Made by a program: the position numbers and the translations under genes | Notes under the pieces: model-generated | What the model was told of the DNA's origin: nothing | The model's input: the letters and a program-made list of their open reading frames with translations, nothing else | Database searches by the model: none | In this document: positions 37,003 through 43,679 of the stretch, in pieces | Numbering within the stretch: position 1 is the stretch's first letter | Layout: the number at the start of each line of letters is the position of its first letter | Assembly (NCBI GenBank): GCA_012518835.1 | Contig: JAAYRH010000049.1 | Span: 1 to 43,679 of the forward strand | Direction: 5' to 3' | From: Aeromonadales bacterium | GTDB lineage: Bacteria > Pseudomonadota > Gammaproteobacteria > Enterobacterales > Aeromonadaceae | Length of the DNA stretch: 43,679 nucleotides

Positions 37003-37359
37003 TTAGCTGCCGCGATAGGTCGAGTAGCTATAAGGTGAGATCAGCAGTGGTACGTGATAGTGCTCTTGTCCTTCAGCCAAACCAAAACGAATGACTACGT
37101 CATCCAAGAAGGCGGGCTCAAGCAGTTCAACGCCTTGTTTTCTTAAGTAAGGTCCTGTGTGAAATACCAGTTGGTATTTACCGGCCACATAGTCTTTACC
37201 TTCCAGTACCGGCGCGTCAGTGCGGCCATCACTGTTGGTGTACACAGTATTGATTAAGGTAGTCTTTTCACCTTCTTCAACGCGATACAGTTCGATTTTG
37301 ATGTCTGAACCTGGCTGGCCTTTAGAAGCATCTAGAATATGTGTAGTTAACTTTCCCAT
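37003..37359 (-). CDS. uraH: 5-hydroxyisourate hydrolase
   Basis: This transthyretin-like enzyme hydrolyses 5-hydroxyisourate, the product of urate oxidation, to OHCU. The 118-residue protein starts MGKLTTHILDASKGQPG with the active-site His of THILD, has the Arg/His region FHTGPYL and HYHVPLLISPYSYSTYRGS, and ends in the diagnostic YRGS. There is no signal peptide, so it is cytoplasmic. It leads a two-gene unit with the purine permease and is divergent from puuE. Confidence 0.96.
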   Translation of the reverse strand: MGKLTTHILDASKGQPGSDIKIELYRVEEGEKTTLINTVYTNSDGRTDAPVLEGKDYVAGKYQLVFHTGPYLRKQGVELLEPAFLDDVVIRFGLAEGQEHYHVPLLISPYSYSTYRGS

Positions 37360-37465
37360 TATTTCGTTACCTTGCGCGTAGTACGCGTCTCCATAATATC
37401 AAGGCACTGTCGGCAACCGAGAGAACTCATACTCACCGACAGAACTAATTTTACATCAAGATAAT

Positions 37466-37511
37466 ATTTTATGTCTACATTTAGTTAACATAAAATTGAC
37501 CCTTGAGTCAC
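37466..37511. promoter_or_regulatory. Inverted repeats in the uraH-puuE interval
   Basis: ATTTTATGT (37466-37474) and ACATAAAAT (37488-37496) are perfect 9-nt inverted copies, centre to centre 22 bp, spaced like an operator for a dimeric regulator. They overlap a possible uraH promoter on the minus strand (TTAACT, 16 nt, TATTAT; 37461-37488). Next to them TTGACCCTTGAGTCAC (37496-37511) matches the RutR consensus at 10 of 14 positions, a weak second candidate. Confidence 0.5.
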
Positions 37512-37627
37512 AAATTACGAATTACTTCGCTAGTTTGCTATCTTGAGCTTAGGATTGTCTTTGCTTTAGCGCATCAAAGCAAGATAAGCGCTTTGATTTG
37601 ATACAAAGTGAAAACCTGTTATTTACA

Positions 37628-37651
37628 TATAATGCTTTTATTGTATACAAT
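37628..37651 (+). promoter_or_regulatory. puuE -10 element and GntR-type palindrome
   Basis: A consensus -10 TATAAT (37628-37633) lacks a good -35 at the normal distance. ATTGTATACAAT (37640-37651), a perfect 12-bp palindrome with the FadR-type core TNGTA-TACNA, falls at the expected transcription start. A repressor bound there would block initiation, while the poor -35 leaves room for an activator further upstream. Confidence 0.65.
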
Positions 37652-37729
37652 CCACCAGTATCACTCTTAAGCCAGCCCCCAGTTCTGTGTTTTGGCTGGT
37701 ACCTTAACCTGTGCCTCAAGGAGTTTTTG

Positions 37730-38650
37730 ATGAGCCAACACAACGACTATCCCCGCGACCTCGTCGGGTATGGCGCTAACCCGCCTCACCCTAAATGGCC
37801 TAATAAGGCGCGCATTGCGATTAACTTTGTACTTAATTACGAAGAAGGCGGCGAGCGCAACGTTTTGCATGGTGATGGTGAGTCAGAAGCTTTTCTGTCA
37901 GAAATGCCTACTGCCGTCGCTTGGCCTGATACCCGCCACATGAGCATGGAATCTATTTACGAATACGGTAGCCGTGCCGGCGTATGGCGTTTGCTGCGTT
38001 TATTTAAGCGCTATGATATTCCACTAACAGTATTTGCCGTGGCTACCGCAATTGAGCGTTACCCTGAAATTGCGCAAGCCTTTAAAGATGAAGGTCACGA
38101 AATTTGTTCCCACGCTTATAAATGGATCACCTATCAGTTTATGAGCGAAGAAGAAGAACGCGAGCACTACCATAAAGCGATGGAAATTTTTGAGCGGGTG
38201 TGTGGTGAGCGCCCTAAAGGCTGGTATACCGGTCGTGATAGCCCCAACACTCGTAAAATCGTCATGGAAGACGAAGGTATTTTATATGACTCCGACTCTT
38301 ACGGTGACGACCTCCCATACTGGGTGGATAATAATGGTAAAGGCCACTTGGTGATCCCCTATGTGATGGACACCAACGACATGCGTTTTGGCCTCAATGG
38401 CTATAACAACGGTGAAGAATTCTTTCAGTATTTAAAAGACGCGTTCGACGTCTTGTACGAAGAAGGTGCAGAAGCACCTAAGATGCTGTCTATTGGCATG
38501 CATTGTCGAATTTTGGGTCGTCCCGGTCGTATGGCAGGGCTAGAGCGTTTTATTAAATATGCGCGTAGTCATGACAAGGTATGGTTTACTCGCCGTATCG
38601 ACATTGCCAACCACTGGTACGAAAACCACCCTTATCAAGGAAAAAAATAA
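37730..38650 (+). CDS. puuE: Allantoinase, PuuE type
   Basis: PuuE hydrolyses allantoin to allantoate by a metal-independent polysaccharide-deacetylase-like fold, unrelated to AllB. The 306 residues include YPRDLVGYGANPPHPKWPN near the start, HEICSHAYKW and GWYTGRDSPNTRK, all PuuE hallmarks. AAGGAG lies 7-8 nt before ATG 37730, so the 44 extra in-frame codons upstream are not coding. It is followed 2 nt later by uraD. Confidence 0.95.
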   Translation: MSQHNDYPRDLVGYGANPPHPKWPNKARIAINFVLNYEEGGERNVLHGDGESEAFLSEMPTAVAWPDTRHMSMESIYEYGSRAGVWRLLRLFKRYDIPLTVFAVATAIERYPEIAQAFKDEGHEICSHAYKWITYQFMSEEEEREHYHKAMEIFERVCGERPKGWYTGRDSPNTRKIVMEDEGILYDSDSYGDDLPYWVDNNGKGHLVIPYVMDTNDMRFGLNGYNNGEEFFQYLKDAFDVLYEEGAEAPKMLSIGMHCRILGRPGRMAGLERFIKYARSHDKVWFTRRIDIANHWYENHPYQGKK

Positions 38651-38652
38651 TT

Positions 38653-39168
38653 ATGAGCCAGTTTACTACTTGTACTCCTAGCACCATGAGCCGCGATGAG
38701 TTCGTGACCACGTTTGCCGATATTTACGAGCATTCCCCGTGGGTGGCCGAGCAAACCTTTGATCAAGGTATTAGTGCTGAAGATGACACTATTGCCCATT
38801 TGCATAGCCGCATGGCCGCAGTAATGAGCAACGCTGATAAACAAGCTCAGCTCGACTTGATCAATGCTCACCCAGACTTAGCAGGTAAAGCGGCCTTAGA
38901 AGGTACCCTTACTGAAGCGTCTACCAATGAGCAAGCCGGTGCCGGTATCGATCAGTGTACGCCAGAAGAGTTTGAGCGTTTTACCGCCCTAAATAATGCC
39001 TATAAAGAGAAATTTAAATTTCCCTTTATTATGGCGGTCAAAGGCTCTAACCGTCATCAGATCTTGGCGGCCTTTGAAGAACGCATTCATAACGATTACG
39101 ACACTGAGTTTGAGCGTGCCGTGAACGAAATAAATAAAATAGCCGAGTTCCGTTTAAGCGCTATGTAA
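38653..39168 (+). CDS. uraD: OHCU decarboxylase
   Basis: UraD decarboxylates 2-oxo-4-hydroxy-4-carboxy-5-ureidoimidazoline to S-allantoin, the step between UraH and PuuE. The 171 residues carry the catalytic HPDLAGK and the conserved STNEQAGAGIDQ, FPFIMAVKGSNRHQIL segments. AAGGA in the end of puuE serves its start. Spacing of 2 nt makes a coupled puuE-uraD pair. Confidence 0.95.
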   Translation: MSQFTTCTPSTMSRDEFVTTFADIYEHSPWVAEQTFDQGISAEDDTIAHLHSRMAAVMSNADKQAQLDLINAHPDLAGKAALEGTLTEASTNEQAGAGIDQCTPEEFERFTALNNAYKEKFKFPFIMAVKGSNRHQILAAFEERIHNDYDTEFERAVNEINKIAEFRLSAM

Positions 39169-39175
39169 TAACCAT

Positions 39176-39209
39176 CGTGGGGTAGTTATTACCCCGCGTT
39201 TATATTTTT
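39176..39209 (+). terminator. Candidate terminator between uraD and allA
   Basis: CGTGGGGTA / TACCCCGCG (one T-G pair) with a GTTAT loop is followed by TTTATATTTTT. It sits 7 nt after the uraD stop. It ends so near the allA start that allA would depend on read-through. Confidence 0.6.
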
Positions 39210-39221
39210 GTGGAGATTATA

Positions 39222-39731
39222 ATGATCAAGACTCTGACGATAGAGCCGCTGACCAAAGAAGCGTTTGCTCCCTTTGGCGATGTGATTGAATCAGAAGGCC
39301 GTGAGCACTTCATGATTAATAGCGGTTCTACGCAGCGCTATCACCACTTAGGTGATGTGCAGTTAGACGAGCAAGGCAAAGGTATATTTAGTATCTTCCG
39401 TGCGACTAAGCTGGAATACCCACTGCCGATTAAAATGCTAGAGCGCCACCCTTTTGGTTCTCAGTCATTTATTCCGTTAAGCGGTAATGGCTTTTTATTG
39501 GTAGTAGCCCCTGTGGGTGATGGTAGCGAAAACATCGATCCTGCTACCGTACGTGCGTTTCGTGCCGAAGCAGGTCAGGGCGTAAACTACCACACTGGCG
39601 TATGGCACCACCCGATTATGGCGCTGCGTGACAATGATGAATTCTTAGTAGTAGACCGTTTAGGTCCAGGTAATAACTGTGATGAGTTCTTCTTTGATGA
39701 TTCTATTCAGTTGACCGTAGAATTGGACTAA
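39222..39731 (+). CDS. allA: Ureidoglycolate lyase
   Basis: AllA splits ureidoglycolate to glyoxylate and urea. The 169-residue cupin-like protein has LTKEAFAPFGDVIE near the start, FRATKLEYPLPIKMLERHPFGSQ and the C-terminal GVNYHTGVWHHPIMAL with the conserved His residues. ATG at 39222 has TGGAGA before it and matches known starts (MIKTLTIEPL). Its substrate is normally made by allantoicase, whose gene is not between uraD and allA nor elsewhere in the window. Confidence 0.94.
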   Translation: MIKTLTIEPLTKEAFAPFGDVIESEGREHFMINSGSTQRYHHLGDVQLDEQGKGIFSIFRATKLEYPLPIKMLERHPFGSQSFIPLSGNGFLLVVAPVGDGSENIDPATVRAFRAEAGQGVNYHTGVWHHPIMALRDNDEFLVVDRLGPGNNCDEFFFDDSIQLTVELD

Positions 39732-39740
39732 ATAGTGAGA

Positions 39741-39769
39741 TTCCTCTTGCCGAGGTTTGGCAAGAGGAA
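39741..39769. terminator. 11-bp hairpin after allA
   Basis: TTCCTCTTGCC / GGCAAGAGGAA with a 7-nt loop lies 10 nt past the allA stop, between convergent genes. No T run follows on either strand, so Rho-independent termination would be weak. It may protect the 3' end. Confidence 0.55.
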
Positions 39770-39803
39770 GTTAAGTCAGCCGTTATTACCCTGCTGTAGC
39801 CTT

Positions 39804-40916
39804 TTATTTTTTATCCTCGTCCTCATCTTCTATTTCTAATCCCCCTTGCTCGGCTTCAATAATGCGCTCGGGATCTTGGTTGTTAAATTCCCGCATAAAG
39901 ATATCCCACACCGCAAGAAACAGTGCCGCTACCAAGGGGCCAATCACAAAGCCATTAATGCCCATTAGGCTAATGCCACCTAAGGTAGAAAATAATACTA
40001 GGTAGTCAGGCAGCTTGGTCTCACGACCCACTAACAGAGGCCGCAATACGTTATCTGCTAACCCAATCACAATGGCGCCAAAGGCAATTAAAATAGTGGC
40101 CGAAAGCGCCTCACCGGTGGCATACAGATAAATGGCCACAGGTAACCACACTAAGCTGGCGCCTACCGCCGGTAGCAGAGATAAAAACGCCATTACCACG
40201 CCCCACAATAAAGGGCCAGGGATCGACAGTGCCCAAAAAATGAAGCCGCCTAATGAGCCTTGTACTATAGCGACCACTATGTTGCCTTTTACCGTCGCTC
40301 GCACCACTTCCGCAAACTTAGTAAACAGCTTACGCTCGCGCTCATCGCCTAAGGGCAGTGCTTTAATGATAAGCTCGGTGATCTGTTTACCATCACGCAA
40401 GAGAAAGAAAGTGAGATAAATCATCATCGCAGCACTTATTACAAAGCTAAACGTAATTTGCCCCGCACCTAATACCTTTTCTGCCATAAATTTACTGCCC
40501 GACATGGCACTTTCAGAAATGGTCTCCCGAATTTTTGAAAAGTCGATACCAAAGCGATCCAGTATTTCAGGAATGAAAGGAAAGGCATTGCGGATCTGCT
40601 CTAACCACTGAGAAGGATTAATTTCCCCTTTATCAAGGCGCTGGTAGAGCGAGAGCCCTTCTTGAATAAAAGAAGCGCTAATCATCATGATTGGTAATAT
40701 CACAATCACCAAACACAGTAGTAGCGTCAGCAAGGCCACTCGATTGGGCTTGTTTCCTATTTTACGGATGATGCCTTTTTGCATCGGATTAAAAATAATA
40801 GCGATGGCACAAGCCCAAAAAATAGCCCCCCAAAAAGGCCGCATGAGCATAATAAACAGTAAGCTCACCACCAGTAATAAAAAAATAAAAGAAGGTTGTT
40901 CTAAGCGTTTGCGCAT
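39804..40916 (-). CDS. AI-2E family transporter (PerM/YdiK-like)
   Basis: A 370-residue inner-membrane protein with about eight helices in the AI-2E layout: two or three N-terminal helices (RPFWGAIFWACAIAIIFNP), a long soluble segment, then a C-terminal block with GLADNVLRPLLVGRETKLPDYLVLFSTLGG, the family signature. Members include a putative AI-2 exporter (TqsA) and sodium/proton antiporters; substrate is unknown. It ends in an acidic tail, EIEDEDEDKK. The start at 40916 (MRKRLEQ) follows AGGA; 16 codons upstream are in frame but unlikely. Confidence 0.9.
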   Translation of the reverse strand: MRKRLEQPSFIFLLLVVSLLFIMLMRPFWGAIFWACAIAIIFNPMQKGIIRKIGNKPNRVALLTLLLCLVIVILPIMMISASFIQEGLSLYQRLDKGEINPSQWLEQIRNAFPFIPEILDRFGIDFSKIRETISESAMSGSKFMAEKVLGAGQITFSFVISAAMMIYLTFFLLRDGKQITELIIKALPLGDERERKLFTKFAEVVRATVKGNIVVAIVQGSLGGFIFWALSIPGPLLWGVVMAFLSLLPAVGASLVWLPVAIYLYATGEALSATILIAFGAIVIGLADNVLRPLLVGRETKLPDYLVLFSTLGGISLMGINGFVIGPLVAALFLAVWDIFMREFNNQDPERIIEAEQGGLEIEDEDEDKK

Positions 40917-40994
40917 AATGGTGGCTTCCTGATAAGAGATTAGCCTCATGTTAGGTAACTGCACTACATTAGGCCACTGATTTGACTAAGAAAT

Positions 40995-41025
40995 AAAAAC
41001 GCCTGTCTGTAAACAGGCAGGCGTT
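40995..41025 (-). terminator. Terminator of the chemoreceptor gene
   Basis: On the minus strand AACGCCTG and CAGGCGTT pair, with an inner CTGT / ACAG, then five Ts. It lies 28 nt past the receptor stop. Confidence 0.9.
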
Positions 41026-41051
41026 ACCGCTAACAATAATAGCTCAGTCAC

Positions 41052-42719
41052 TTAAGTGCGGTATCGGCCGACGAGCTGTTGCAAGTGTTTGGCGAGTGCG
41101 CCCACCTGCTGACTAATGCCGCTGGCAGCTTGAGAGCCGGCATTGGTTTGCTCGGCCACTACGGCAATTTGATGCACACTGGTATTAATGCTTTCTGAAA
41201 CCTGCGTCTGTTCTTCTGCTGCACTAGCGATTTGTTCATTCATTAAGTTAATAGTATTAACCGCTTCGTTTACGCCTTGTAGGGCACTATCGATACGGTG
41301 AGCCTCTGTGACGGTATGGCTACTACGGTCACGAATATTTTCAATGGCTTGCACCGCATTTTGTGCTCCGGTTTGTAAGCGCTCAATCATGCCGTTAATT
41401 TCTTCAGTGCTACTTTGGGTACGCCCAGCAAGGGTGCGCACTTCATCGGCAACTACCGCAAAGCCACGTCCTTGCTCTCCGGCGCGTGCGGCTTCAATAG
41501 CGGCGTTTAATGCCAGGAGATTAGTTTGTTCAGCAATACCTCGGATAACATCTAACACCGAGCCAATTTGTTCGGACTCTAACCCTAAGCGCTGAATGAT
41601 TTCTACCCCGTTCATCACCTGATGCTCTAGGCCATCAATCACTTCAATCGCGCCTTGTAGCAATTGTTGTGCGCCGTTGACTTGTGACTCTGCTTGCTCA
41701 GCCGCTTCTGCCGCTCGAGCAGCACTCAGGGCGACTTCATGAGCCGTGGCCGACATTTGATTCATGGCAGTAGCTAGCTGATCACTTTCATGGTGCTGGC
41801 GGCTAATGCCCGAGTCGGTCTCGCCCATGAGTTTTTGTAACTGCTCACTGGCAGTTTGTAGGGTATCCGCAGAATCTCGCGTATTTTTGACGAGGGTAGT
41901 AATTTGCTCGGCAAACTGATTAAAGGATCCTGCTAAAGCACCCAGCTCGTGACCTTGGCTAGCATCTAAGCGCTGGCTTAAATCTCCTTCACCCTGAGCG
42001 ATATTTTCCATGGTGATCACCGCTTGGCGAATAGGGTTATGAATGCTGCGCACTAACACTAATGCTAAGGCGGCAATTAATACAAACAGCAAGGTCGCCG
42101 AGAGTCCTGAATTAATTAGACCTTGATTCACGGCGGTGGCGAGCTCTTGTTCTAATTTAGCAACGTTGGCTTGTAAGTCATCAATATAAAAGCCAGTACC
42201 TAATAACCAATCACTGCCGCCGATGGGCAGTATCATCGCCAGTTTAGGATCATCTTGTTTAGAGTCGGGCTTTGGCCAGCTATATTCTAGATAACCTCCG
42301 CCTTGCTGACTGAGGGCAATATATTCTTGTACTAAATGACGACCTGATGGGCTGGTGGAGTTTAAATAAATTTTTCCTTCGCGGGCGGGATTATCGCCAC
42401 TCATGATCTGAGTGCCTTTTTGGTCATAGACAAAAAAGTAGCCGGTTCCCTCATCAAAGCGCAGTTGGCGTAATTGATCTTTAGCGGCCTCCCACTTGCC
42501 CTGCTTTATTAGTGGTGCCACGCCACTGATTGCCAATTCCATATAGTTAGCAAGCTGAGTTTTACGCGCCTCAAAAAGGGAGTCATGTAAGGTGTCACTG
42601 CTGAGCTGATTTAAGCGCACCGATTGTTGAACATTAATCCAGGTGCTTACCGCGGCTAATAACAATAAAGGCAAAAGCGCCAGCAAGAGTATTTTTTGTT
42701 TTATAGAAAACCGGTTCAT
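41052..42719 (-). CDS. Methyl-accepting chemotaxis protein with Cache sensor
   Basis: A 555-residue receptor: a membrane helix (about 8-28), a periplasmic Cache domain (about 30-190, with [19 protein letters not shown]), a second helix (about 200-225), HAMP, and a cytoplasmic signalling domain with the invariant hairpin tip [20 protein letters not shown]. Cache domains of this type bind small organic acids or amino acids; ligand is unknown. No pentapeptide for CheR is visible at the C-terminus. MNRFSIKQK at 42719 is the more natural start; a GTG at 42782 would add 21 polar residues. It stands alone, away from che genes. Confidence 0.93.
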   Translation of the reverse strand: MNRFSIKQKILLLALLPLLLLAAVSTWINVQQSVRLNQLSSDTLHDSLFEARKTQLANYMELAISGVAPLIKQGKWEAAKDQLRQLRFDEGTGYFFVYDQKGTQIMSGDNPAREGKIYLNSTSPSGRHLVQEYIALSQQGGGYLEYSWPKPDSKQDDPKLAMILPIGGSDWLLGTGFYIDDLQANVAKLEQELATAVNQGLINSGLSATLLFVLIAALALVLVRSIHNPIRQAVITMENIAQGEGDLSQRLDASQGHELGALAGSFNQFAEQITTLVKNTRDSADTLQTASEQLQKLMGETDSGISRQHHESDQLATAMNQMSATAHEVALSAARAAEAAEQAESQVNGAQQLLQGAIEVIDGLEHQVMNGVEIIQRLGLESEQIGSVLDVIRGIAEQTNLLALNAAIEAARAGEQGRGFAVVADEVRTLAGRTQSSTEEINGMIERLQTGAQNAVQAIENIRDRSSHTVTEAHRIDSALQGVNEAVNTINLMNEQIASAAEEQTQVSESINTSVHQIAVVAEQTNAGSQAASGISQQVGALAKHLQQLVGRYRT

Positions 42720-42914
42720 CCCTGATCTCGCTTTGTGAGGTTTTGTTGTCAATCTTTTAGCACTTTGTGTTCCATTTGTCACCAGTTATCCCTAATAAAT
42801 GTAGGTATATTGTTAACAAGAAAACATAATCGGCTTTTTAAAGCAGTGTCAGGTGCGCGGTTTAGCAGTGGCTGTTATCATAGCTGGCCACGTCTAATTT
42901 GTTTGTTGAGCCTA

Positions 42915-43679
42915 ATGCCATCTATAAATCAAGAAGTTACCGGTACCCTCATAAAAATGCCTGCCCAGCATGCGAGCACCATTCAGTATCAATTAGCCGT
43001 GGGCGAGCACCGTATTGAGCTCAACCCCTTCTTAGGTCAGACGCTCACCTTGAGTCACACCGGTAATATTTTTTGTACCGCCTGCGGCCGCAAAACGAAA
43101 AAGAGCTATGCCCAGGGGCACTGCTTTCCTTGTATGCGCAAGTTAGCTAGCTGCGATATGTGTGTAATGAAGCCAGAGACCTGTCATTATTTTGAAGGGA
43201 CTTGCCGAGAGCCTGAGTGGGGCGATAGTCACTGCATGGTGCCCCATTATGTTTACTTAGCGAATACTTCAGGCATTAAAGTAGGCATCACTCGTCATAC
43301 GCAACTGCCCACCCGTTGGATTGATCAAGGCGCCACCCAAGGCTTACCTATCTTAAAAGTCGCCACCCGTCAGATCTCCGGGTTAGTCGAAGTCGCTCTA
43401 GCCAAAAAAATAGCTGATAAAACGAACTGGCGCACTATGCTCAGAGGCGACGAAGCACCTCTCGATTTAACGGCCGCTGCCGCGCAACTATTACCGGAAA
43501 TTCAAAGTACGATTGACGAATTGCAGCTCACTTATGGCGCCGATGCCATTAGGGTGCTTGAGCAACCTATCGTTGACTTGTCCTTTCCGGTACTCGAGTA
43601 TCCACAGAAGATTGTGAGTCATAACTTTGATAAAAACCCTCACGTTTCCGGTACCTTACTGGGCATTAAAGGCCAGTAT
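42915..43679 (+). CDS. DUF2797 family protein (5' part, runs off the window)
   Basis: An open frame from the ATG at 42915 to the last base, 255 codons without a stop. The N-terminal part has closely spaced cysteines (CTACGRKTKK, HCFPCMRKL, SCDMC, TCHYFEGTC, HCMVP) that look zinc-binding. The next segment, HYVYLANTSGIKVGITRHTQLPTRW, resembles GIY-YIG-like folds. Both are features of DUF2797 proteins, whose function is not established. The ribosome site is weak (GAG 5 nt before ATG). The divergent chemoreceptor gene starts about 195 nt away. Confidence 0.82.
   Translation, partial: MPSINQEVTGTLIKMPAQHASTIQYQLAVGEHRIELNPFLGQTLTLSHTGNIFCTACGRKTKKSYAQGHCFPCMRKLASCDMCVMKPETCHYFEGTCREPEWGDSHCMVPHYVYLANTSGIKVGITRHTQLPTRWIDQGATQGLPILKVATRQISGLVEVALAKKIADKTNWRTMLRGDEAPLDLTAAAAQLLPEIQSTIDELQLTYGADAIRVLEQPIVDLSFPVLEYPQKIVSHNFDKNPHVSGTLLGIKGQY

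Larger units (their letters stand above)
37360..37729. other. Divergent control region uraH / puuE
   Basis: A 370-nt region without a gene, holding at least four dyads. These are CTGTCGG / CCGACAG (37407-37442), ATTTTATGT / ACATAAAAT (37466-37496), ATCAAAGC / GCTTTGAT (37573-37597, 9-nt spacer), and ATTGTATACAAT (37640-37651). The density suggests control by more than one regulator. Confidence 0.6.

Overview
The window looks like ordinary chromosome from a gammaproteobacterium. The str operon is preceded by tusDCB and followed closely by bfd, an arrangement also found in enteric bacteria. leuABCD has an enteric-type attenuator, and ilvIH and thiBPQ look like their Vibrio/Aeromonas/enteric counterparts. 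Base composition is moderate. A marine Aeromonadales relative (Oceanisphaera/Oceanimonas type) is my best guess, but this is inference. I see no transposase, phage integrase, CRISPR array or tRNA.

Layout. 1-107: the 3' half of a 5S rRNA and its terminator. 232-5056 (minus): a five-gene respiratory operon with a CcoN-like oxidase subunit that carries a CcoS-like N-terminal segment, a CcoO-like subunit, a monoheme cytochrome c, a diheme cytochrome c of TsdB type and a TsdA-type thiosulfate dehydrogenase. 5288-8560 (minus): thiBPQ thiamine importer. 8705-8992: a small PilZ protein. 9064-13924 (minus): leuABCD with a leader peptide rich in leucine codons and an attenuator. 14486-16698: ilvIH. 16941-22937: ridA, tusDCB, rpsL-rpsG-fusA-tuf. 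23043-25116: a DUF442 phosphatase-like protein, bfd (without bfr beside it), a SieB-family membrane protein and a GlcG/HbpS protein.

25294-39731 is the most distinctive part, a purine-catabolism region. It holds a RutR-like TetR regulator, xdhABC, guaD, a FadR-type GntR regulator, a Usp/SulP pair, an AzgA-type purine permease, uraH, puuE, uraD and allA. Together these would import purine bases, deaminate guanine, oxidise hypoxanthine and xanthine to urate, and convert 5-hydroxyisourate through OHCU and allantoin to allantoate, then ureidoglycolate to glyoxylate plus urea. Two steps have no gene here: urate oxidation (xanthine dehydrogenase to UraH) and allantoate to ureidoglycolate. A RutR-like operator overlaps the -35 element of the xdh promoter, and TTGTATAC-type palindromes lie before both puuE and gntR, so two regulators seem to divide the cluster.

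39804-43679: an AI-2E-family permease, a Cache-domain chemoreceptor and the start of a DUF2797 protein that runs off the window.

The observations I would check first are the CcoS-CcoN fusion, the pairing of an oxidase with TsdAB in one operon, the operator logic of the purine cluster together with its two missing enzymes, and the structured leaders upstream of the rutR-like gene and in the uraH-puuE interval.
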